This document shows positions 1 to 9,369 of a stretch of DNA of 64,000 nt, piece by piece. The first letter of the stretch is position 1; the number at the start of each line of letters is the position of its first letter. Under the pieces are notes generated by a model, which worked only from the letters and a program-made list of their open reading frames with translations, was not told the origin of the DNA and did not search any database. The position numbers and the translations under genes were made by a program. This stretch comes from Artocarpus heterophyllus (taxonomy: Eukaryota; Streptophyta; Magnoliopsida; Rosales; Moraceae), in contig CM046350.1 in assembly GCA_025403435.1 (NCBI GenBank), positions 11,759,561 through 11,823,560 of the forward strand, read 5' to 3'.

Positions 1-832
1 CCCAAGTTAGAAAGGAGAAGGCCTTTTTCAAAAAAAAAAAAATCCAATTAAAAGGTCATTTTATTTTGCAAAGGAAATATGAATTCGTACAAAAAAGAAA
101 ATTTGAAAATGTCAATAACAATAAAATTCAATCAGTTGAAGTATTTTTTAAACCTAATTATTTTGTTTACATAGTTGACTAAGCTATTACTTTTCTTATA
201 AGTAGATTTAAGCAATTTTTAAGTATGTAAAAATATTTTTAAGTTATTATTCAACTATGAGAACTGAAAGTCATTAGATATACTAGAAAAGCATTGTTTG
301 AATCTTGAAAGATGTTTTAAATTATGATGGAAGGCATTTCCACTATTCATAGTTAGATTTACTATGAATTAAGTGTTGAGGGATATTTTATAAAGAAAAG
401 CAACCACTGAATTGGAGTATTTTTTTTAATGCATGTGTTTTTTGTATAATACTATAAAAAATTTTAATGAATTGTTACTTCTGCCAAACTGAGTTTGTCT
501 TCTTTAAAAAAAGATTTAATTGTATGTTTTTAAACTTCTAAGTCAGTTTTAAAATTTTAATCAATTTTTTTTTTTTTATGAACTTTTTAAAAGGGCCCTT
601 GAAACTTTTTGCCCAAGGCCTCAAAATTGGTTGAGCCGGTGAGCCTCTAGATGAAATTTAAGCCTTGTCGGTAGAAAACAAGCAAACTTAAAATAAAATA
701 AAATAAAATAAAAGAGTACTAAAAGTTGTCGTTTACGAAGGTGCTGTCTACAGCAAATGACGCACTGGCTTCATGGACTTGAGGTTGACTTTGACTTACT
801 GTTTAAGGTCTTCGTCGTCTTAAAAATCAACA

Positions 833-899
833 ATGGCCGGCCGCGGTGTCGTGACTTTATCCTCATACTTCGTTGCTTGTTTCTCGCACATACTCGAAG
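833..899 (+). other. Possible orphan first exon (weak)
   Basis: An ATG in CAACAATGG context opens a short frame beginning MAGRGVVTLSS. It runs into a good splice donor, GAAG followed by GTAAGC at 900-905. No downstream exon of a recognisable protein was found in the next 1.4 kb, and I recognise no family. It may be chance, or the 5' end of a dead gene. Confidence 0.2.
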
Positions 900-1211
900 G
901 TAAGCTCTCTGTTTCCTTCTGTATTCACAAAGTTTTTTTTTTTTTTTTTTTTAAATTTACTTCTTTTTCCTCTTTTTTCTACTTGATTGGCTTTAGAAGG
1001 AAAAATTATTCACAGATTTTTATCAAGTGGGGAAAATCAGACGAAATTTATTCGACTTTGCTGGTTGTTGTTTAAAATTGTCATTATAAATATTACATGT
1101 AAAGTTTCCAAGCAAAGCTTCTTTTATATATTTATCATTGTTGTTTTTGTATCTTCTTAATTTGTCCTCGTGAAATTCCATGAGAAAAGATTATAAAGTT
1201 TCTTATTCTGA

Positions 1212-1214
<3 letters not shown>

Positions 1215-1250
<36 letters not shown>
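1215..1250. repeat. (TA)18 microsatellite
   Basis: An uninterrupted TA dinucleotide run of 36 bases lies in AT-rich intergenic DNA. Confidence 0.9.
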
Positions 1251-1253
<3 letters not shown>

Positions 1254-2371
1254 TTTGGTATAGTTATAGATTAAAACTATTTTTAATTAGTATATAAGAG
1301 TTTTATATTGTAAATTTTTTTTATATTATTATAATATACAAAAATTTTATAAGCTTTATAATATTTATAACTGAAAACTTGGTTTAAACTATCTTTATTA
1401 AACAGCTTTATAATGTTTTCCCGACATGGGTATAGGCGTGTGTGGTTTTTATAGTTCATGTTGTTCTTGGATAGAAGTGTGATAGTGGTCTCGTCTAATG
1501 CAATTTATGTCTTTCTATTAGTTGATTGTCGTTTGTCCACACGCGTGATTTTTTGCCTTATATGTCGTTTGGCGGATGTGTCTCCCTCCCTCGTAAGGAT
1601 CATGCCTCTCAAGTCGTTCATTGTTCTTTTTTTTTTATTTAATTTACTGATCCTTGCTTTATTTGTTTCCGCTTTTACAATCTATGTCGTTTTCTTGGGT
1701 GACAGTCGTTTGTTTCAGAGAATGTCGTTTTTTGTTCTGCGTCGTTTGCCAGATTAATATGCTCCCATTTTTTGGCTGAAGACGTCAAAGTTTAGTCACA
1801 GGTACTTGTCGTTTCTTTAGAGAGTATCACTTTTCTCGTCAATATCTTTTAGTTTTTGAACTAATAAAGTCTCTGTGAGTAAGACATATGACATAATTTT
1901 ATTATGTTGAAATATAGCTAAAGATTTAAATTTTTGTTACTGAGTCGGTATATTCTTTCCATTTATATAAGTATATATAATATGTCGTATGTCTGTTATA
2001 TCTTGTTATGTCATATTACATGCACTTTGCTACAAGCCACTTCGTATTTGTTTTATACATCACATAAAAGCTATTCTGCCTAGTGCCAACTTAATTTTCC
2101 AATTTGTGGATAACATATATTTCTTTTTTATTTGGGAAGTAAATTGGCTGTATATAAATGATTTACAAACGCTTGAACACTTCTAATATGAATATGAGGC
2201 TTGAAGGTGAATATGTACATAAACTTTTTTTTTCTTTTTACATTAATGCCCCAAATTATTTTTCTTAAACAGCAGAAACTAGGATAACCTAAAAATAGAT
2301 CGCTTTGGGATCTCCAAGTACAATACTATATTAAAAGGACTATATTTTGACCTATGCTGAGTTATAGTCAA

Positions 2372-3166
2372 TTATTCCTCGAGGAACCCCAATACTAACT
2401 TTTCAGCCCAATCTATGATCAATGAGAGCGTCCCAATTACAAAGCAGATGCACCATTGGGTCCAATTCAACCTGGCATTTCCGGCTAAGATATGTGCAAT
2501 CTCAATAAAAATCTCTTGTAGTGCCAAAGTCACACCCAAAGCCACCCAAAGCCAATGGTTTTTGTGGATAGCCCTGAACTTGTTCTTCAGTCTCAGCTCC
2601 CTGGAATTGAATTTGTTACAAAGCTGACACAAGACAAAGCTATTGAAGATGATAGTTTTCTTGACCTTCTCATTGATGCCCGGAATTTCTTGTCCTTTGA
2701 ATTGAAATGTCACTAAGATGGTAGTCTGATATATAGCCTGAGAGAATATGTTTGTCCACATGGTCTTTGTAATAACTGCTTCATTTCGTTTGGGTGGTGT
2801 CTCCATTGATTTTTCGGACAAGGGCTCAGTCAAAAGAGCTAGGCCACCTAGCAATGGCACTACCAGGTTTACCCAAGAAGACTCAATGGTTGTTATGGGC
2901 ATATTTCCCGTAGATGCTACTGTGATGGATGATATTAGAAGCCCTGAAACTAGCATGGTGAGCTCAAGTTGGATGTACTTCTGAATGTTGTTGTAAATGC
3001 ATCTTCCATACCTAAAGAGGTTAACCAGAAAACTGATGTTGGTAGCCCATATGATGATATCCGCACTTGCTTGTGCTGTCGTGGTGCTACAGCTTCCCAT
3101 TGCCAGCCCAACATCAGCTGCTTGAAGTGCTGGAACATCGTTTGTTCCGATACCAATAACCGCGAC
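2372..3166 (-). pseudogene. 3' part of exon 2, ACA12/13-like plasma-membrane Ca2+-ATPase, split by a retrotransposon
   Basis: This block encodes the C-terminal third of a P2B-type (autoinhibited, ACA) Ca2+-ATPase and ends in a TAG stop at 2372. Read from 3166 downward it gives the hinge segment GIGTNDVPAL, then ADVGLAMG, then the TM5-TM6 loop with RYGRCIYNNIQKYIQ, and finally the last membrane helices. Active pumps have GDGTND at the hinge, so the first Asp has become Ile. In TM6 the usual NLIMDTLGALAL is NLVVPLLGGLAL, which loses the Ca2+-ligating Asp. The frame joins exactly to the block at 11345-13389 if the insert and one GCGAC copy are discounted. The combined exon 2 is 945 codons including the stop. 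Interruption at 3166 should abolish a full-length product. Confidence 0.88.
3162..3166 (+). repeat. Left target-site duplication GCGAC
   Basis: The five bases GCGAC directly precede the TGTGACACCC end of the 5' LTR. The same five bases follow the 3' LTR at 11345-11349. They belong to the ATPase coding sequence (minus-strand GTCGC). Confidence 0.95.
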
Positions 3167-5140
3167 TGTGACACCCGTTATTCTCCTAACGGGTATTGAG
3201 GTAATTAAATTAATTTTTAATGTATAAAAAAAAATTGCTTCATTTAAATTTATTTTATAATATTTATTTTTTATCTATTTTTAAGTTTTCTAAAATTCTC
3301 CTATATTTATTTAGTATGATTACTAAAAAGCCTTAGAACTTCTAATAAATCTCAAAAATGTCATATTGGCATTATGTGTGTTAAAGTCTTTAGATGAGAC
3401 ATAAGGATATCTTTTCCAACTACTCTTGACCCTCATTTTCTTTATTTCCTCCGTGACATGCTTCAACATGTCTCCTCTATAATTGTTTCTATCACTTCTC
3501 TTCAAAGACTTTATCTTTTCTTCCTTTCTCTTCCACGGTTCCCACACTCTTCTTCTTATTTCTTTGCTGAAGCAAAATACTTAGAGAACTTCTTCAAGGC
3601 AGCCATAAAAATCAGCCACCATCACCTCCATTTGAGCAAGAATTTCAGTCATACCGAACTAAAGGAACCTGTTTTGAAGCCATTTCAAGCTTCCAACTAA
3701 CCATAATCCGAGGTTAGAATCTTATGAACAAATTTAGTCTTTCATTTATAAATTTTCTTTTATACTAAAGGATTATTCAAATTTGCGTTCTTAAACCTAA
3801 GTATATGTTTGTTGCTATTTTGGAGCATATGTATGAAGTCTAAGTGTATATGCCCTAGACAGAAAATTTATATTGTTAAACTTTATAATACCTCTATGGG
3901 CAGTGGTTATTTCTTGAAATTCTAAGATTAAATTAAAATAAATTTTATGAATGTAGTTGTATGTTGTGCTTTAGTTTTAATTGTCCTTATGCACGCCTTA
4001 GGATCAAGGGAGTATGGAGCTAACGTTAACTGATTCCAGGATTAAGAGACTGTTGATAAGCTTGAAAGGTAGGGATTCTATTACTCATTTTTGTGAGGTT
4101 TTTATAGAATTAAAATTGATTGTTTTGCCGCAATATATATATATCTATGTTGAACTGATATTATATGAGTATCACATATGAAACTATGACATGGACTCGT
4201 CTTGTATTGTACGGCGAGGAACATAATGAATTGACATATGTTATAAATTGAGAAGCATGGTTAGGAAAACTGACTCTATTAATAATGATTTAATATAGAG
4301 AAATGGTGAGACATGAAGAGGGCGGCGGTTACGTCCTTGGGCATGAATACCCAAAAAGGTAAAATAGGGGGAAGGTGATGACGCTTCCTTGGGTTGAAAG
4401 TCCCAGAACACACTGTACAGGAATTGATTTGGTGAGGACTCGGGGCTTAATGTCCCCTCACCGGAACACCCTTGGAATGTTTATGGGGTGATCAAGTGCG
4501 CCCATTTGGGTTTCGATGAGTTGAGTGATACTCAATTTAACATGGATACCTAGGAACAATGATGATTGGTAATATTTGTATAAATGTGTAATTATGACAC
4601 TTGGTAATGATTAACTACGGTATCCATAAGATGTGATCATAATAAACCTCATAATCTGGAATATGATGTAACCTACTAACCATGCAGATTTTAATGTGGT
4701 AATGATAAAAACCTAAAGGTGAGTAATGGCTTTCTCTACTGAGCATAGTGTTGCTCATACCCTTATGTTTATATCTTTTCAGGACTCACTAAGTGTGAGG
4801 TGGCTACGAGAAATATAGTTGAGGAAGTGATGTAACTATATTACATTGGGACTGTTTCAATCGTTGAGAATGTTCTTCATGATAATGTAAGCATCAATTG
4901 TTACTTTCTGTGACTGTATTATAATGTGTTGAGGGTTAAAATGATGATGACAACAGTTTATATTATTAAATTTAAGGTGCTACATTAAAACTGTGGTTTA
5001 TTTATCGTTTATATTTTTATTTTTGAGTTGAGAGTTTTCATTTAAGTCCCGGGCAAATTTTATTTTTAAGGTTTTACTTTTATTATTTATTTTTATTTTA
5101 TCTTATTAAAAACTGTTAACCCCCATATAGGGGCGTTACA
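3167..5140 (+). repeat. 5' LTR of the LOG-bearing element
   Basis: TG...CA-bounded long terminal repeat of 1,974 bp. It contains GC-richer inverted repeats near 4337-4462. Small open frames inside it are duplicated in the other LTR and look non-functional. Confidence 0.94.
4337..4462 (+). other. Cluster of GGG/CCC hairpins in the 5' LTR
   Basis: Three successive inverted repeats are visible: TTGGG/CCCAA at 4337-4354, TTGGG/CCCAG at about 4389-4406, and a larger one at 4431-4462 pairing GGTGA with TCACC and GGGG with CCCC. They stand out in otherwise AT-rich DNA and are repeated in the 3' LTR near 10540-10666. Such structure would fit an R/U5 RNA fold, but position alone does not prove it. 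Confidence 0.5.
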
Positions 5141-5147
5141 GAATTTT

Positions 5148-5160
5148 TGGTATCAGAGCC
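5148..5160 (+). promoter_or_regulatory. Primer-binding site (initiator-Met tRNA)
   Basis: TGGTATCAGAGCC lies 8 bases after the 5' LTR end. It is the standard complement to the 3' end of plant initiator methionine tRNA used to prime minus-strand DNA synthesis. Confidence 0.93.
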
Positions 5161-6259
5161 TAGGTTCGGTTAACCTAGGGAGTGTAGCACCACTTTAAAA
5201 AAATATATTTTTGAGATGGTTTTGAAGCTGAATTTTCATTGTCATCATCAAAATGAACCTTCACATTGATTTATACAGTCTAGAAGGATGTAACATGGAA
5301 AGGCCATAGAATGAAAATATTAATAGTTATATGAGTACAATAATTATATAGAAGGAAAGTATTAATAGTTATGAGGGAATGATAATTATATGGAATGAGT
5401 TTATAAGTAGAATGCTTATGAGAGATTCGTATAATATTTGGATCTATAAGCATATTTAATTCGTATAAACGATGAGAAATTCGTATAGATACGAGGATTT
5501 AAGAGCCTTTTGTCTCGTGAAAAACAATAAGAAATATAAGGCTTGATTTATTGATTTTAAAGTTTGACATAGATATGCCAAATTTTTCGTAATTGATTCA
5601 AACCTAAGTAATGATTATGTGTGGATTCGATGGAGCACATAAGTGTCAATATCTTTTCTTAAAAGTTCTATTTATTTGAGGAATATGATATAAGTTGGGA
5701 ATCATGGTATTGAATCTTGAGAGAGATAAATGTTAGACTTTTGGTCTGTTGAGACTGTGTAAAGTCTAGAATGCATGAATCTCAAAATTGGAATATTTTG
5801 TTACGTACATTGTATTTAAGTGTATCAGTGAATCTTTTGGTTACCTAAGGTTTTGTTATATGAGGAAATTATATATTGTATAAGTAGAATTGTGGGGATT
5901 GTAGATTTTCTTAAGTAGTAACATCTAGTGTCTTTGTTCATTGATATGGTCTATGTTGGAAGACGTAAATCGTATTGATTTCAAGGTTAGTCGCATTCTA
6001 AACCCTTGGTAGCAATGATGATGAATCCATTGATAGATGTTAAGTATTATGAATAACATATGGGTGTATGCATTGTTCAATAAGGTTTTGATTAAAACAA
6101 AATTATTTGAGTTGCTGGATCATTCAGGAAGATCCTTGTTGTCGTTAAATTAGATTTGTTGTTTATAGTTAACTTTATCTATAGTGGACTTTGAATTGGA
6201 TTTAAGATTTATACAAATTGGTTTTCAATTTTATGTTTGTTATTTAACTCGTTCTAAAT
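5161..6259 (+). other. Non-coding 5' interior of the LOG-bearing element
   Basis: AT-rich sequence between the PBS and the promoter-like stretch. I see no long ORF and no Gag motifs. It may hold packaging signals, since a non-autonomous element needs them, but none is recognisable by eye. Confidence 0.5.
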
Positions 6260-6598
6260 GTGTTAAGGCCCGAAACAACCTGACCATTTTCAACTAAGAA
6301 CATTTGGGCCTAGTTCAAATCTTAAATCAGTTCGATTCACACTGTCTCTCCCACGTGGTTTCTATACGTGTCATATACAGTGATTTAATCATTGTTTACA
6401 TATACGTTTACTGTGCATAGGAGCTTATTTCTCCGAGTTCACTTTTTCTCTCTTAATTTGTTATTTTCTCTCTAAATCGCAAATCCTCTTCTTTTTCATT
6501 AAAAATTCTTCTTTTTCTCTAAAAGAAGAAGGAATTCTAGGATTCTGCAATTTACTATCTTAATTTTTCCTTTCTATTTACTCTTCTTTCATCTCATC
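6260..6598 (+). promoter_or_regulatory. Promoter/5'-UTR-like stretch with a G-box before the Cys-rich ORF
   Basis: A CACGTG G-box core lies at 6352-6357 within CCCACGTGG. About 100 bases later begins a pyrimidine-rich tract with many CTCT and TTCTTC runs, continuing to the ATG at 6599. This composition resembles a plant 5' UTR more than retrotransposon DNA, as if a transcribed cellular or viral segment had been captured with its leader. No clear TATA box is placed. Function is inferred only. Confidence 0.35.
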
Positions 6599-7120
6599 AT
6601 GGACCCAAAGTACCAACACATGAGAAAGTATTTCCCATCACTCTCCCAAAAGATTCTCAGAAAGAAATACAAGGCTAGAATTACTCGGTTGTGGATTCTT
6701 ATGCGTTTTGGTATCCCTTGTGATGTGAGAATGTTAATAGAGGGGAAAATCCGTCCGAGTGACTTTAGTCAAGATGTCGGTTTACCAGGAACAGGTACCA
6801 GTCGTAGTGCAATGAAAAGAAGAGCTCGTACCATCGTGGTCACTTGTAACAAATGTGGAAGACAAAATTGTAACGGTAAATGTACTTCACCTGGTTATAT
6901 GTCTACGAATAGAGAGGATAAAATAAGGTTTTGTAGGGATGGACTTTCAAAGGAGAACTTGGATAGCATCCATCCTCCTCTCCATGGTCACCCTAGTGGA
7001 TATGTTCAAGGAGCTATTTTTAAACTCTGGCCTAAATTTTATACAGAAAGACAACGCCTCAGGAATATGGTATTTTTAGATCCTGTTTGCCAAGCCATAA
7101 GAAAACTGGATGGGGAATAA
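6599..7120 (+). CDS. Basic Cys-cluster protein of unknown function, virus NABP-like in layout (173 aa)
   Basis: The ORF runs from ATG at 6599 to TAA at 7118-7120. Residues about 8-31 are Lys/Arg-rich, and about 31-48 form a short hydrophobic stretch with FGIPCDV. A GTSRSAMKRRAR segment follows (residues about 66-77), then a Cys cluster C83-x2-C86-x4-C91-x3-C95 that could bind zinc. The order, a hydrophobic segment with a Pro-x-Asp, then G-T-S-x-x-A-x-x-R-R-A, then paired cysteines, recalls the small cysteine-rich nucleic-acid-binding proteins of carlavirus-type plant viruses. The Cys spacing is tighter and the C-terminal half (about 100-173) is not familiar. It is not a retroviral Gag knuckle (C-x2-C-x4-H-x4-C). 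It shares its strand and element with the LOG-like gene. The frame is intact, so it may be expressed. Kinship is a hypothesis. Confidence 0.55.
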   Translation: MDPKYQHMRKYFPSLSQKILRKKYKARITRLWILMRFGIPCDVRMLIEGKIRPSDFSQDVGLPGTGTSRSAMKRRARTIVVTCNKCGRQNCNGKCTSPGYMSTNREDKIRFCRDGLSKENLDSIHPPLHGHPSGYVQGAIFKLWPKFYTERQRLRNMVFLDPVCQAIRKLDGE

Positions 7121-7763
7121 GTCATCGCACTATAAAGGTTATTTAGTCTTTGCTTATTTGAAGCAGTTTTAGCTGATGTTCAACAGTTTGTGTTTTTCTT
7201 TTACTCAGAATATTTGCTTTTGTGTTTGAAATAATTGTGATTATTAGATTGATACAGTAAGTGTTAATATCTTATTTAATTTATGATTTTCTTAAATATA
7301 TATATAATAAAATATATTATCTTATCAGACACGTTACATACGGTACAGTAATATGTTTGAATTTTGAAAAGCTTATCCAGATATTTCAAGATTTGTGTCT
7401 CAAATTTCAAAAGTTCTACAGTATTTGTCGTTTATATTAAATTTCTAGACTTGGTGTATATTTGTCAAAAAGTCTACAGTTGTGTCAAGAGGGTCTTCTG
7501 TCGAATTGTTCTCAATTGTCAAAAGTTATACAATTAGAGTCTAATCTTTTTCAAAAAGTGAATCAGATTTTCTGTAAACTATCAATCACCTTATCTTACT
7601 TTCTTATCCGCACAAGATTTTGTTTAAATCTTTGGATTACCTTTTCATTACCTACTCGTCTATCTCTTTAGCCCTTTTTGTATATTTCTCATCTTTAAAA
7701 ACTCATGTAGAACCCGAAGTCTAAGTGGAGCAGACATTAAGCAACCACTTCTATAAACCAAAT
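7121..7763 (+). other. Spacer between the two ORFs of the element
   Basis: AT-rich DNA of about 640 bp with no frame that looks coding. A second promoter or an intron could lie here, but I see no strong splice pair. Confidence 0.4.
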
Positions 7764-8414
7764 ATGTCTACCTCCCAGTCCACGAAGAAAATAAAGAATG
7801 TCTGTGTCTTTTGTGGTTCCAGCTTTGGAAAAGATAAAGCTTATTTAGAAGCTGCAAATCACTTAGGGCAAGTCCTAGCACGCAAGAAGATTAACATAAT
7901 CTATGGGGGTGGTAGTATAAAAATGATGGTAAATATGGCACTAGCAGCTAGGTCTAGCGACGCTACTGATGTAAGAATTTGGCCTCATATTCCAGTTGAA
8001 GGAAACCTTTGTAAGGAAGCCATAGGTAAGGGAGAAGGAGTCAGGAGTATCCCTAAAAATTTTAAAGACATAATCTATAATTCTGATGCTTTTATAGCAT
8101 TACCTGGTGGTCTAGGTACTCTTGAGGAAATATTTATAGTTGCTTGTGGGCAATTGTTGGGCTTTTATTCCAAACCCTTGGGACTGCTGAACGTAAAGGG
8201 TTTTTATGACGGTCTTTTGAAATTTCTAGATTACGCTGTGGAAGAAAACATCACTACAGAATCGGAGAGACAAATCTTTGTCACTGCTTCAACAGCTGAG
8301 GAATTGATAGATAAAATGCAAATCATACATCCAGAATCCGACACTGCAACATCCAAGCTTGAATGGGAAAGGGAAAGCCGGGAGCGGCCAATTGATTTGA
8401 ATCTCCATCTGTAA
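7764..8414 (+). CDS. LOG-like (cytokinin riboside 5'-monophosphate phosphoribohydrolase family) protein inside the retroelement
   Basis: LOG enzymes release active cytokinin bases from their riboside monophosphates in the cytosol. This 216-aa ORF has the family length and fold signatures: VCVFCGSSFGKDKAY at about 13-27, IIYGGGSI at 45-52, DAFIALPGGLGTLEE at 108-122 with the PGGxGTxxE motif, and KPLGLLNVKGFYD further on. I start it at the ATG at 7764; the frame is open upstream only from a GTG at 7725. Two departures matter. The usual GGGSxGLMG is GGGSIKMMV. The MHxRKAxM segment, whose Arg/Lys contribute to substrate handling, is replaced by SIPKNFKDI. The protein may therefore be inactive or altered in substrate. 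No introns are present, consistent with capture through RNA. The frame is undamaged. Confidence 0.85.
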   Translation: MSTSQSTKKIKNVCVFCGSSFGKDKAYLEAANHLGQVLARKKINIIYGGGSIKMMVNMALAARSSDATDVRIWPHIPVEGNLCKEAIGKGEGVRSIPKNFKDIIYNSDAFIALPGGLGTLEEIFIVACGQLLGFYSKPLGLLNVKGFYDGLLKFLDYAVEENITTESERQIFVTASTAEELIDKMQIIHPESDTATSKLEWERESRERPIDLNLHL

Positions 8415-9355
8415 TCTTTTTGTTTTATCTTTGGCATGTAGGCATGTGTGTCCGTATTTCGTGTGTTACGAATAACCGTTTGCCTTGTATTCTGTGTTTC
8501 TTGTGGTACGTCGTTGTTCAATCTTTTAGATTCGTTGAGCCTAATGCCGGGATGGCTGAATACGAAGTACTTGATGCTCTCGAAACGCATCCTTCTTAAG
8601 GTCCGATCTTTTGTTTATCGATGTTTTTGTATCCTCTAAGCATGCATGATATGGATAGCTGGTATACGGAGTGCCTTGTACTCTCGAAACGTATCCGTAT
8701 CATGTTTGTAATGTGTAATATTCTGTTAATATTATATGGAAGTACCAGAGTCAGTTATGGGGATATTCCATATGAAATATGAGTATATTATTTGGGTTGA
8801 ATGTTTGTGTCATAAGGATAGCTGTTTAATGAAAAATATGCCGGGTATGTTTGCAACTCTGAGATTCCGTTTAATATCTCTATGAGTAAGTTTAATGTAT
8901 AGTTTTGAATAAAAGCGTTTGTGATATATGTTTTATGATTATGTTTTAGTTTATTAGTTGAGGTATGAAATCAAATATATTTGACTTTTCCTTACTCAAA
9001 AAGGAAAAGGAACCTAAAGATGAAGTATATAAAATTTCTCTGGCAATCTCCTTAAATGTGATTGTAAATCACAGTCCATGGACAATGAAGGACTAGAATC
9101 ATGGTATGGTCAATATGTATGCCTGATCAGATTCTTAGACTATTATACGGTGTTATAAGTTGAAACTTGTCAGAAATACTCTCATTGAGGGATTTAGGAG
9201 TAAGATTTATTATGCAAGTAAATAAGTGGAGATACGATAACTTAAATTTGGAGGACAAACAACATTAACGGTTTAGACTCAGAATTGGAATCATAGTGGA
9301 ATCATAATTTTTACTAGTATTGCTAGAATTGAAATTTCGAGGACGAAATTTCTTT
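8415..9355 (+). other. Non-coding 3' interior of the LOG-bearing element
   Basis: AT-rich DNA after the LOG-like stop. A short diverged duplication is visible: CTCTCGAAACGCATCC near 8577 and CTCTCGAAACGTATCC near 8681. The last 30 bases contain GAGGACGAAATTT, a usual pre-PPT motif of gypsy-type plant elements. Confidence 0.5.
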
Positions 9356-9369
9356 AAGGGGGGTAGAGC
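9356..9369 (+). other. Polypurine tract
   Basis: AAGGGGGGTAGAGC directly precedes the TGTGACACCC start of the 3' LTR and would prime plus-strand synthesis. Confidence 0.9.

Larger units (their letters stand above)
1..2371. other. AT-rich intergenic DNA, no confident gene
   Basis: I see no convincing protein gene here. The stretch contains an AAAAT run near 690-713, a poly-T tract near 933-952 and a (TA)18 microsatellite at 1215-1250. Between 1528 and 1814 the heptamer GTCGTTT recurs seven times, and once more at 728. The open frame over 1458-1757 is largely a by-product of that motif and of T-rich DNA. The 3' end of the Ca2+-ATPase-like gene lies just to the right on the minus strand. Confidence 0.6.

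Noticed and set aside
3458..3700. 80-aa ORF repeated at 9662-9904
   Set aside because: It lies in the LTR and is duplicated only because the LTRs are. No start context or domain supports a gene.
8231..8590. 119-aa minus-strand ORF across the LOG-like 3' end
   Set aside because: Antisense shadow; no recognisable domain.
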